From NCBI GenBank assembly GCA_964528595.1, contig CAZGTM010000035.1, positions 1 to 41,351 on the forward strand: a DNA stretch of 41,351 nt, given 5' to 3'. The notes beneath the pieces were generated by a model that made no database searches, was not told the DNA's origin, and was given only the letters and a program-made list of their open reading frames with translations. Origin of the DNA: CAYFKJ01 sp964528595 (GTDB lineage: Bacteria; Pseudomonadota; Alphaproteobacteria; UBA2966). Position 1 is the first letter of the stretch, and every line of letters starts with the position of its first letter. A program made the position numbers and the translations under genes. Of this stretch, positions 1 to 8,416 are shown piece by piece.

Positions 1-35
1 GGTTTTAGCGGACCGCAATCTGTTAGGGGATCTCA

Positions 36-3000
36 TTGTTTAGGCTGATCTCACGGGTGCTCAGCAGTTCCCGGAGCCTGATGGTTCTGGCGCTTGTTCT
101 GCTGTTCGCCTTCGCGGGCGTTTTCTACGCGGACAATCTGGTCAAGAAAAGCGTCACCCGGCTTCATGACCTGGAAATCAAGGCCGAGCGCATCCTCACG
201 GCCGATCTTCGCAGTACGACAGCCGTGCGCCTGGCGGCCAGCCTCCAATCGGACCGCTACGTCCTCAACTACCAGGACTTCCAGGATGCCAAATACACCT
301 TGCTTCAGGAGATCGCGGGATTTCAGAAGAGTGACAAGGTGCGGGACGCTTTTTCCAAGATGGAAGACATCCAATTGGAAATCGAAGACGCAGAGGCGGA
401 AGCCATATCCCTGATCGACGAGGAAGAGTGGGAAAGCGCCCTCGAACTTGTGACGGAGCCCTCCTTCCGCAGGCTCAAAGGCATTTACCGGGCCAATCTA
501 TCCAGCGCCCTCAGGGAAATGATCATCACCAGCGAAACCCAGGCGGTGCAGGCCGATTTCATCTCGACCGCGATGCAGTATTTCGTGCTTGGCATGTTCA
601 TTCTGCTGGCCGTCATCGGCATCCTGCATGCCCGGGAGATGCAGCAATCGCTGGCCCGCCAGTCCGAACTGGCCGAAAACCTCGAAGACGCCAACGTTAA
701 CCTGGAGCAGAAGGTCCAGGAACGCACGGCCGAGGTCGAAGAGAAGGAAGCCCAGTTGCGCACCGCCATGGATAACATGACGGACGGCATTTATATGTTC
801 GACAAAGACCTCAACTACATGATGTTCAACGACCGCTACATCGAACTTTTCGGTTTGCCGAGGGATTTGGTCGAAATCGGCAATTCGGGCCTAGGCGCGC
901 TGCGTTATCATGCCGAACAGGGGGACTACGGTGAGGGTGATATCGAGGATCTGGTCGAAGCGCGCCAGCAAATTCTGTTGAGCGGCGATACCCGGACCGT
1001 CGAGTTGTCATTGGCGAGCGGGCGCATCCTGGAATTGCGGCAGTCCCCTGCGGGCGATGGCGGTGCTGTTGTTGTCGCCTCCGACGTGACTGAAGCGGTT
1101 GCGAGCCAACGGGCCGCTCGGCTGCTGCAGGAAGCGCTCGATAACTTTTCCGACATGGTCATCCTCTACGACAAGGATGAACGGGTGGTCTTCACCAACG
1201 ACCGCTATCACGAAATTTTTCGCCACGCTCCGGCCAAGAACGAAATCACCAACCACACGATGGAGAGCCTGCTGCGCGATTCGCTCGAGCGCGGCGTGGT
1301 GACCGATGAATTGGCCCAGTCGGACCCCGAAGCCTGGCTGCAGGAGCGACTGGACGACCGGCGCAACAATCCCGAGGGCTTGGGCGAGACCAAGCACGAT
1401 AGTGGCCGCACCTATCTTTCGCGCCACCGCCACACGACCGAAGGCGGCGTGATATTCGTCCAGACCGACATCACCGACCGCATCGAGGCCGAAGCGGCAA
1501 TGAAGGAAGGCGAGGAACGGCTGCAACTCGTGCTCAAAGGGGGCGATCTAGGGCTCTGGGACGTCGACCTGGAAACCCAGGAATCCATAACAAACGAGCG
1601 CTGGGCTGAAACCCTGGGATACACCTCCGACGAGATCAAGGACGGCCAAGCGCTGTGGCGGGAGACCATCCATCCCGACGATCTTGAAAATGTCCTTGAT
1701 GTCGGAAGGCGATACCGCGACGGCGAGTTGGAAGAGTACGAGGTCGACTACCGCGTCATCACCAAACAAGGCGATATCAACTGGTTGCTGACCAAGGGAG
1801 CGGGCGTCGCCTTCGACGACGACGGCATGATGACCCGCATGGTCGGTACCGTCATGGATATTTCCGCTCGCAAGAAAGCAGAAGAAGAACTGCGCGAGGC
1901 GCGTGACGCGGCGGAGGAAGCGACCAAAGCCAAGGCGAGCTTCCTCGCCACCATGAGCCACGAAATCCGCACGCCCATGGGCGGCGTCATCGGCATGGTC
2001 GACATCCTGCGACAAACCAGGCTCGACGACGACCAGCGTCAGATGATCGGCACGGTGCGCGATTCGGCCTATGCCCTGCTGACGATCATCAACGACATCC
2101 TTGATTTCTCCAAGATCGAAGCCGGCAAACTCGATCTGGAGGAAATACCCATTTCGGTGCGCGACGCTGTCGAGGGCGTCGGCGAAGCCCTGGCGGTCAA
2201 TGCCAGGAACAAGAACATCAGTCTATGCGTCTATGTCGATCCGGAAATTCCCGACGCCGTCATGGGCGATCAGGTCCGCTTGCGTCAGATCCTTTTCAAT
2301 CTGGGCGGCAACGCCGTCAAATTTACCGAAACGGGCAAGGTCCTGGTTCGGGCCGACCGGCTGCCCTCGGCGGACGATAAGCAGGTGACCATTCGGCTGC
2401 AGGTGATCGACGACGGCATCGGCATCCCGGAGAAAGCGCAGGCAAATCTCTTTCAGGCATTTTCCCAGGTCGACGAATCAACAACCCGCCGCTTCGGTGG
2501 AACCGGGCTTGGACTTTCCATCTGCCAACGCCTGACCGAGATGATGGGCGGCACGATCGGGGTTTCCAGCGTCGACGGGGAGGGCTCCACCTTCACCTCG
2601 ACGATTTCGTTCCCGGCCGCTGACGAACATGATTTCAAGAGCGACGGTCACGACCTTAGCGGGCTCAACGTCCTGCATATTGTCGAGGACGAAGATCTGC
2701 GCGAACTCATTCCGCGTTACCTGAGACACTGGGGCGCTGTTGTCCACACCGAGAAGGCGTTGGGTGAAACCCTGCCCACCGCCCTGAACGCGGCTGAGCA
2801 AGGCGAGCCCTTCGACGTCATCGTGCTGGGTTCGGCCTGGGGGCTGGAAGAAAAGATCGAACTGGTGGAGCAATTGCAGAGTGAGCCCAAGCTTGCCGCC
2901 GCCAAGTTCGTCATCAACTGCAGAAGCAGATCGCGCGTCGAACGCAAGGCACTCGACAACACGATCTATGTCGATGTGGATCCGATGCAACGGGCTGCCT

Positions 3001-3914
3001 TCGTTCGCAGCGTGGCCGTCGCCGCCGGCCGGGCCAGTCCCGAGGTCGAATATGATGAAAGCGATCTGGCGCGGGAGGCCGGAGAGGTTCCGACGCCGGA
3101 CGAAGCCGAGGCGATGGGCCAATTGATCCTGTTGGCAGAAGACAACCTGACAAATCAGAACGTTATCGGCCGCCAACTCGCCCTGCTCGGCTATGCCGTG
3201 GAGATCGCCGACGATGGCCGGGAAGCTTTGGAACGCATGAAGACGCGGGACTATGCCATCCTGCTCACTGACTGCCACATGCCGAACATGGACGGCTTCG
3301 AACTGGTGAAGACCATCCGGAAAGCCGAAGCGGACGACGGCCCCCGCCTGCCCATTGTGGCCATTACGGCCAGCGTCATGAAGGAGGAAATCGACAACTG
3401 CTTTGCCTCCGGCATGGACGATTACCTGCCCAAACCGCTCGAGATGGACAAACTCAGGGACATGCTCCGCAAGTGGATGCCCGAACCAAAAGCGGGTAAG
3501 AAAGCTGCCCGCGCAAAGGTCGAGAGCGCCCCGGTTGCTGCGGGCGCCAAGGAAACCGAGAAGACGACCGACGGCGACAACGGCGGTGCGCCGATCGACC
3601 CGAATGCGCTGAAGAGCATCTTTGGCGACGACGATGAGGTGCTAAAGGAAATCCTCAATGATTTCGTCGGTCCCGCGACGGCCAATGCCGAGGAAATCGC
3701 AACCGCCGTCAGCAATCAATCCGCCGGCGCTGTCGGCGCCGCCGCGCACAAGCTCAAATCTTCATCGCGGTCTGTCGGCGCCAATGAACTGGCGGACATA
3801 TGCGCGGCGCTTGAACTTGCGGGCAGGGAAGGAAACTGGGAGGTGATCAACGCCTCCGCCGAACGGCTGCCCGCCGTCATGCAACAGGTCTTGGAGCACA
3901 TCGGCGCTCTTTAG
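36..3914 (+). CDS. Hybrid sensor histidine kinase (PAS-HisKA-HATPase-REC-REC-HPt)
   Basis: A 1292-residue membrane sensor kinase with an internal phosphorelay. Seen in order: TM helix near residues 14-33, a sensor segment of about 150 residues outside the membrane, a second TM near 182-199, a coiled coil (200-245), three PAS-like domains (about 245-355, 365-490, 495-620), HisKA with SHEIRTP (phospho-His642), HATPase_c with DDGIGIP and GGTGLGLSIC, a first receiver (about 888-1010), a second receiver with LLTDCHMPNMDGF (phospho-Asp1079), and a C-terminal HPt domain with AAHKLKSSS (His1238). The first receiver looks degenerate: the segment that should hold the acceptor Asp reads FDVIVLGSAWG. The domain order resembles BarA/TorS-type kinases. 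No response regulator lies beside it, so the output is unknown. The stop overlaps the convergent hydrolase gene by 4 nt. Confidence 0.93.
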   Translation: MFRLISRVLSSSRSLMVLALVLLFAFAGVFYADNLVKKSVTRLHDLEIKAERILTADLRSTTAVRLAASLQSDRYVLNYQDFQDAKYTLLQEIAGFQKSDKVRDAFSKMEDIQLEIEDAEAEAISLIDEEEWESALELVTEPSFRRLKGIYRANLSSALREMIITSETQAVQADFISTAMQYFVLGMFILLAVIGILHAREMQQSLARQSELAENLEDANVNLEQKVQERTAEVEEKEAQLRTAMDNMTDGIYMFDKDLNYMMFNDRYIELFGLPRDLVEIGNSGLGALRYHAEQGDYGEGDIEDLVEARQQILLSGDTRTVELSLASGRILELRQSPAGDGGAVVVASDVTEAVASQRAARLLQEALDNFSDMVILYDKDERVVFTNDRYHEIFRHAPAKNEITNHTMESLLRDSLERGVVTDELAQSDPEAWLQERLDDRRNNPEGLGETKHDSGRTYLSRHRHTTEGGVIFVQTDITDRIEAEAAMKEGEERLQLVLKGGDLGLWDVDLETQESITNERWAETLGYTSDEIKDGQALWRETIHPDDLENVLDVGRRYRDGELEEYEVDYRVITKQGDINWLLTKGAGVAFDDDGMMTRMVGTVMDISARKKAEEELREARDAAEEATKAKASFLATMSHEIRTPMGGVIGMVDILRQTRLDDDQRQMIGTVRDSAYALLTIINDILDFSKIEAGKLDLEEIPISVRDAVEGVGEALAVNARNKNISLCVYVDPEIPDAVMGDQVRLRQILFNLGGNAVKFTETGKVLVRADRLPSADDKQVTIRLQVIDDGIGIPEKAQANLFQAFSQVDESTTRRFGGTGLGLSICQRLTEMMGGTIGVSSVDGEGSTFTSTISFPAADEHDFKSDGHDLSGLNVLHIVEDEDLRELIPRYLRHWGAVVHTEKALGETLPTALNAAEQGEPFDVIVLGSAWGLEEKIELVEQLQSEPKLAAAKFVINCRSRSRVERKALDNTIYVDVDPMQRAAFVRSVAVAAGRASPEVEYDESDLAREAGEVPTPDEAEAMGQLILLAEDNLTNQNVIGRQLALLGYAVEIADDGREALERMKTRDYAILLTDCHMPNMDGFELVKTIRKAEADDGPRLPIVAITASVMKEEIDNCFASGMDDYLPKPLEMDKLRDMLRKWMPEPKAGKKAARAKVESAPVAAGAKETEKTTDGDNGGAPIDPNALKSIFGDDDEVLKEILNDFVGPATANAEEIATAVSNQSAGAVGAAAHKLKSSSRSVGANELADICAALELAGREGNWEVINASAERLPAVMQQVLEHIGAL

Positions 3915-4738
3915 ATCCGGTTTTCCTCGAAGAACTTCTTCACCTCCGGCCAGAAATTGACGGCCAGGTCGTGGGTTATGGCGTCGGCGTCATAAATCGA
4001 TTTTCCCTTCGGATGCCGCATAACGTATTCGCGGCAATGGCTGCCCCACTTCGTAAACCAGGGATCGCGGCCGGTATCGAACGTGAGCAAGGCTTCATCG
4101 TCCTTCATACCGTCGCCGGTCGTGGCGTAACAGGCGCCATTGAGGACAATTCGGCCGCGGGGTTTGACGGATCCGCTGTATCCGGCCGTCATACCGCCGC
4201 CTTGGGAATGACCCATCAGGAAGATGTTTCTCTTGTCCACCCAGGGGAGTTTGGCGACCACATTCAGGGCATAGACGGCCTCGAATTTGCGCATTTGGGT
4301 AACTTCGGAAGTGAGAGACCGGTCGACCGTATAATCGCTGAAGCAATATTCCGGCCGTTCCCTTGCGAAACTGTCGGGCGCGATAACGACGAATTCGTCG
4401 AGTTCCTTCAGCCAGCGCAAATGGCCAATACTGGCGTTGAGGATGCCGCCGCAGCCGTGAAAATAGACGATCAGCGGCAGCTTGACCCCCGCCGGCACCA
4501 ATTCGGCTATCCGCTGAAAATCAGCGCCTGGGTATTTCGGCCGTTTGCGGAAACGCCATGCCTGGTCTTCCGCAGTCCGGTTCTGCGCTTCCAGTTCCTT
4601 CGCGAACTCGCCGAAAACGGCAGTCGGCAGGCTGATCCGGGCTCGTTCGAATGTGGTCTCGGTGGGCCCCGTCGTCACGCAGCCCGTGAGCAGAAAAAAG
4701 GCCAGGAATGGCAGAACGATGTAGCCGGTCTTGGACAA
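3911..4738 (-). CDS. Lipoprotein alpha/beta hydrolase (esterase/PHB depolymerase-like)
   Basis: A secreted, lipid-anchored alpha/beta-hydrolase of 275 residues. An ATG lies further upstream (4789), but the TTG at 4736-4738 fits better: it is preceded by GGAGAAGAGG at 8-nt spacing and gives a compact signal peptide ending in the lipobox LLTGC. The mature part has an oxyanion motif LIVYFHGCGG, the nucleophile elbow GHSQGGG and a late His (ITHDLAVNFW) that could complete the triad. The HGCGG and GHSQGG motifs recall feruloyl esterase, PHB depolymerase and dienelactone hydrolase families; the substrate cannot be told from sequence. The gene is convergent with the kinase (stops overlap) and divergent from the thioesterase. 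Confidence 0.8.
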   Translation of the reverse strand: MSKTGYIVLPFLAFFLLTGCVTTGPTETTFERARISLPTAVFGEFAKELEAQNRTAEDQAWRFRKRPKYPGADFQRIAELVPAGVKLPLIVYFHGCGGILNASIGHLRWLKELDEFVVIAPDSFARERPEYCFSDYTVDRSLTSEVTQMRKFEAVYALNVVAKLPWVDKRNIFLMGHSQGGGMTAGYSGSVKPRGRIVLNGACYATTGDGMKDDEALLTFDTGRDPWFTKWGSHCREYVMRHPKGKSIYDADAITHDLAVNFWPEVKKFFEENRI

Positions 4739-4991
4739 GTTCAAATCCTCTTCTCCGACAGCGTAGGTCGGCACGGCCGGTCGACACAACAGCTGTAAAA
4801 TGATTTAGGCTGTCAACGTCGGGAAGGAAAGGAAAAGAAAGCCGGGGGGTATTCGTCCGCAATTTTCTATTCATCGTGGCCGTCAACCGCCAACTGTCGC
4901 AAATGGAACTTGGAGCAAAACTACCCATCATGTCCGGTAAATCGAACTCATCCGCGCCGTCGCAAATGAACGGCCCAGCCGGCGCGATGCC

Positions 4992-5417
4992 ATGCTGACC
5001 AACAGCCGCACGATTTTGATCGAGTGGGGCGATTGCGATCCCGCGGGCATCGTCTATTTCCCGCAATTCTTTGCGCATTTCGACCGCTGCACGTTCGCCC
5101 TGTTCGCGCGCGCCGGCATCGACATATATGCCATGAAGCAAAGCGGAGAAATCGCCGGGATTCCCATGGCCGATACGCGTTGCCGCTTTCTGGCTTCGGC
5201 CCGCTACGGCGACAAGGTGCGGGTCCAATCGTCAGTGGCGGAATTCCGCCGTGCCAGCTTCGACGTCGAGCACCGCCTGATCATCGACGGCGAGCTCTGC
5301 GTTGAAGGTTTCGAAACCCGCATCTGGTGCCACTACCATCCGGGCGACGGCAAAAAACTGAGGGCGGAACGCATACCTCATGAAATCGTCGAGGCGTTGT
5401 CCAAAGATCAGCCATAG
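4992..5417 (+). CDS. Acyl-CoA thioesterase, 4HBT hot-dog family
   Basis: A 141-residue single hot-dog domain protein. The N-terminal stretch WGDCDPAGIVYFPQFF carries the Asp of the 4-hydroxybenzoyl-CoA thioesterase/YbgC family active site and is followed by the long hot-dog helix (FDRCTFALFARAGID). Family members hydrolyse acyl-CoA or aryl-CoA thioesters in the cytoplasm. Length and motif fit the family well. The start is the only in-frame ATG near the motif; no strong Shine-Dalgarno is visible. It is a lone gene between divergent and convergent neighbours, so context gives no substrate. Confidence 0.85.
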   Translation: MLTNSRTILIEWGDCDPAGIVYFPQFFAHFDRCTFALFARAGIDIYAMKQSGEIAGIPMADTRCRFLASARYGDKVRVQSSVAEFRRASFDVEHRLIIDGELCVEGFETRIWCHYHPGDGKKLRAERIPHEIVEALSKDQP

Positions 5418-5517
5418 AGCAGTTTCCTGCGCTGCTGCCGAAATCTCACGAAGGTCACCCATGGCGTAGAGTAGGTTCCGTCGAATTCCGCGGCTGTGCC
5501 GGCCTGAAACTCTGGTT

Positions 5518-6549
5518 TTATGTCGGCAGCGAAGCGCCGTCGGCGTCGAACAAATGCATCCGGTCGGTATTCATGCGGCAATTTACGGTATCACCCGGTT
5601 GGAGCTCGCTTGATCCCGGCTCCGCCATGACGACGCGCTCCCCGCCCGACAAGGTAACGTAGACGTATGACACGTCGCCCAGCCGCTCGATAACCTCGAC
5701 CCTGCCGCCCAGCGCCGGTTCGTCGCCGTCCCGGGCATGGATGTGCTCCGGCCGAATGCCGAGCGTGTCGGCGCCGGTGGCGACGTCCAATCCGGCCTCG
5801 GTAACCGCCGCGCCGGAGGCCGACAGAAAGTTCATTTTGGGGGATCCGATGAAACCGGCGACGAAGGTGTTGGCGGGATTGTTGTAGAGCTCCAGCGGCG
5901 AGCCGATCTGTTCGACATTGCCCTCGTTCAGCACGACGATCTTATCGGCCAGGGTCATGGCCTCCACCTGATCGTGTGTGACGTAAATCACCGTATTCTT
6001 GAGATCCTGGTGGAGCTTGGCGATCTCCAGCCGCGTGTTGACCCTGAGCGCCGCATCCAGGTTCGATAAGGGCTCGTCGAACAGGAAGACGCCGGGATCC
6101 CTGACAATGGCGCGGCCAATGGCGACGCGTTGGCGCTGGCCGCCCGAAAGCTGCGCGGGGCGGCGGTCCAGCAGTTCCGTCAACTGCAGGATATCAGCCG
6201 CCTGGCGGACCCGTTTGTCAGCCTCCGCCTTGCCGATCTTGGCGATCGACAGGCCGAACGACATGTTCTTGTAGACGGACATGTGGGGATAGAGGGCATA
6301 GGACTGGAAAACCATGGCGATACCGCGCTCCGCCGGCGCCAGGTTGTTTACGTGCGCGCCGTCGATGTAGAGATCGCCGGCGGTGATTTCCTCCAGGCCC
6401 GCGATCATGCGCAGCAAGGTCGACTTGCCGCAGCCCGAGGGGCCGACGAAAACGACGAACTCGCCGTCCTTGATGTCGATGTCCACGCCATGCACGACCT
6501 CGGTATTGCCGAACGATTTCTGCACCGCTTCCAATCTGACGTCGGTCAT
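5518..6549 (-). CDS. Sugar ABC transporter ATP-binding protein (UgpC/MsmK type)
   Basis: ATPase of a CUT1-type carbohydrate importer, 343 residues. Motifs seen: Walker A GPSGCGKST, Q-loop FQSYALYPHMSV, signature LSGGQRQRVAIGRA, Walker B VFLFDEPLSNLDA and H-loop YVTHDQVEAMT, followed by a C-terminal TOBE/OB-fold regulatory region (LGIRPEHIHA). The open frame extends further upstream, but MTDVRLEAVQKSF at 6549 matches family N-termini and lies 14 bp after the permease stop. It is the last gene of the leftward murQ operon and should energise the two permeases before it. The likely cargo is GlcNAc, MurNAc or a related amino sugar, inferred from neighbouring catabolic genes. Confidence 0.92.
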   Translation of the reverse strand: MTDVRLEAVQKSFGNTEVVHGVDIDIKDGEFVVFVGPSGCGKSTLLRMIAGLEEITAGDLYIDGAHVNNLAPAERGIAMVFQSYALYPHMSVYKNMSFGLSIAKIGKAEADKRVRQAADILQLTELLDRRPAQLSGGQRQRVAIGRAIVRDPGVFLFDEPLSNLDAALRVNTRLEIAKLHQDLKNTVIYVTHDQVEAMTLADKIVVLNEGNVEQIGSPLELYNNPANTFVAGFIGSPKMNFLSASGAAVTEAGLDVATGADTLGIRPEHIHARDGDEPALGGRVEVIERLGDVSYVYVTLSGGERVVMAEPGSSELQPGDTVNCRMNTDRMHLFDADGASLPT

Positions 6550-6563
6550 TACCGGCCCTCTTG

Positions 6564-7403
6564 TTACTTGACCGCGCCCGCGGTGATGCCGCGGATGAGC
6601 TGGCGGGAAAAGATGATGTATAGGATCATGACGGGGACAATGGCCAGCGTGAGCGACGACAGCACCGAATTCCAGTCGGTGACGTACTGGCCGATGAATT
6701 GCTGAACGCCCAGGGTCACCGTGCGCACACTTTCCTCCGACGTCAGGATCAGCGGGAACCAAAGATCGTTCCACACCGGCACCATGGTGAAGACGCCGAC
6801 CGTGGCGATGGCGGGCCGGGTCAGCGGCAACACGATCTGGAAGAAGATGCGGTATTCGCTGACGCCGTCACAGCGGGCGGCCTCCTGCAGTTCCTTCGGA
6901 ATCTGCTGCATGAATTCGCTGAGAATGAAGATCGTCAGCGGCAGGCTCATGGCGACGTAAACCAGGATCAGCGCCGTCAGGGTATTCATCAGGCCGAGCC
7001 CGACGACCAGTTTCAGGATGCTGACCGTACCGAGACGAATGGGCACCATGATGCCGATGGCGAGATAAAATGCCATCAAGGTGTTGCCGCGGTAGCGGTA
7101 GCCCGCCAGCGCCCAGGCCGCCATGGCGCCGAACAACAGCGCCAGCGCCAAAGACGCCACGGTCACGATGATGCTGTTCATGAAGTAAACGTCGAAACTG
7201 GACCGCTCCAATACCCTTTCGAAACCGATCAGGCTGAAGGTATCGGCGTCGGGCAGCGCCATGGGATCGCGGAAGATGGCCTTGCGCGATTTGAACGAGT
7301 TGGAAATCACCAGCAGGATCGGCCACAACGCAATGACGGTATAGGTCAGCAGGATGCCGTGTACCATCAGCGCGCCAGCGGGATTTCGGTTCAGCTTGGC
7401 CAT
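6564..7403 (-). CDS. Carbohydrate ABC transporter permease (MalG-like)
   Basis: Inner-membrane permease of 279 residues with about six TM segments. The EAA loop (ELQEAARCDGVSEYRIFFQIVLPLTRP) is where the ATPase docks in binding-protein-dependent importers. Length and the C-terminal pattern match MalG-type CUT1 permeases. Its ATG shares one base with the stop of the preceding permease (TGATG), indicating translational coupling. It should pair with the MalF-like permease, the binding protein at 8417-9697 and the ATPase downstream. Confidence 0.92.
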   Translation of the reverse strand: MAKLNRNPAGALMVHGILLTYTVIALWPILLVISNSFKSRKAIFRDPMALPDADTFSLIGFERVLERSSFDVYFMNSIIVTVASLALALLFGAMAAWALAGYRYRGNTLMAFYLAIGIMVPIRLGTVSILKLVVGLGLMNTLTALILVYVAMSLPLTIFILSEFMQQIPKELQEAARCDGVSEYRIFFQIVLPLTRPAIATVGVFTMVPVWNDLWFPLILTSEESVRTVTLGVQQFIGQYVTDWNSVLSSLTLAIVPVMILYIIFSRQLIRGITAGAVK

Positions 7404-8335
7404 CAGAAGCTATGCCTCAGCAGGCGGCGCTGGACGCCGAAGAAGAAGATCAGGATGCCCGTCAGGATGATCAGGAACATCATGGTGGCGACCGCAGCGC
7501 CCATGGTGGTGACACCGATCTGCAACTGGAACCCGAACAGCGTGCGGTAGAAGAACGTCCCCATAATGTCGGTGGCGAAGTCCGGCCCGGCCAGACCGCC
7601 CTTCATCGCATAGATCAGGTCGAAGGCATTGAAGTTGCCAACGAAAGTGAGGATGGAGACGACGCCCAGGGTGGGCAGGATCAGGGGGAACTTGATGCGC
7701 CAGAAGATCTGCCAATGATTGGCGCCGTCGATGCGGGCGGCCTCGGTCAGGTCTTCGGGAATATTCAGCAGGGCGGCGTAGATCAGCATCATCGGGATAC
7801 CGACGAACTGCCAGACGGAAATCAACGAAATCGTCACCAGCGCCGTGCTTTTCTGGCCGAGCCAGGGCTGGAAATAGTCGACCATGCCGACGTAATCCAT
7901 CAGCGTTTCGGCCACCCCCCACAAGGGGCTGAGGATGAGCTGCCAGACAAAGCCGATAATCACCACCGACATCATGGTCGGCATGAACATGGCGGAACGG
8001 TAAATGTGCCTTCCCTTCAGCACGGGCAGGCTGAGGCAGGCCGCCAGCAACAAGCCGATGGGATTCTGCACCAGCATGTGGATGGCGAACAGGATCATGT
8101 TGTTCCAGAACGCGTTCCAGAACGCGCCCGACCAATTGGGATCGCTGACCAGCGTGATGAAGTTCTCAAGCCCTGCGAAGGTGGCGACGTTTTGGTCGTC
8201 GACCGCATAGAAACTGATGCGGATCGAATCGAGCAGCGGATAGATCATGAACAGCGTGTAGATGATCACCGCGGGCGCCAGGAACACCGCTATGTGAACC
8301 GGAAAATCACCAAATGTCTTGCGGCCGGGGGTCAT
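7403..8335 (-). CDS. Carbohydrate ABC transporter permease (MalF-like)
   Basis: Inner-membrane permease of 310 residues. A first TM (VHIAVFLAPAVIIYTLFMIYPLL) is followed by further hydrophobic segments and an EAA loop (EDLTEAARIDGANHWQIFWRIKFPLILP). The type matches the MalF/UgpA partner of CUT1 sugar importers. The gene follows the sugar-binding protein across an 81-bp gap holding a strong stem-loop, and its stop overlaps the next permease start. A 12-bp perfect tandem repeat (8103-8126) encodes the repeated AFWN in AFWNAFWNN. Confidence 0.92.
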   Translation of the reverse strand: MTPGRKTFGDFPVHIAVFLAPAVIIYTLFMIYPLLDSIRISFYAVDDQNVATFAGLENFITLVSDPNWSGAFWNAFWNNMILFAIHMLVQNPIGLLLAACLSLPVLKGRHIYRSAMFMPTMMSVVIIGFVWQLILSPLWGVAETLMDYVGMVDYFQPWLGQKSTALVTISLISVWQFVGIPMMLIYAALLNIPEDLTEAARIDGANHWQIFWRIKFPLILPTLGVVSILTFVGNFNAFDLIYAMKGGLAGPDFATDIMGTFFYRTLFGFQLQIGVTTMGAAVATMMFLIILTGILIFFFGVQRRLLRHSF

Positions 8336-8368
8336 GCTGCAGGCTGGGGTATTTCAGCTGTTCGATGC

Positions 8369-8403
8369 TGCCGCACGGATGGTGTGTGAACACCCGTGCG
8401 GCA
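8369..8403 (-). other. Intraoperonic stem-loop after the sugar-binding protein gene
   Basis: Perfect 9-bp arms (8369-8377 and 8395-8403) enclose a 3-nt bulge and a second 5-bp stem (8381-8385 with 8390-8394) closed by a GTGA-type loop. It sits 14 bp after the stop of the binding-protein gene and before the first permease. No U-tract follows, so it is more likely a 3'-end stabiliser or partial attenuator that keeps binding-protein mRNA more abundant than permease mRNA than a full terminator. That role is known for similar ABC operons; here it is inferred. Confidence 0.65.
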
Positions 8404-8416
8404 AGACATCAAAGGC

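Noticed and set aside
5418..5517. Bidirectional terminator between the thioesterase and ABC ATPase genes
   Set aside because: Only short imperfect inverted repeats are visible and no T-runs.
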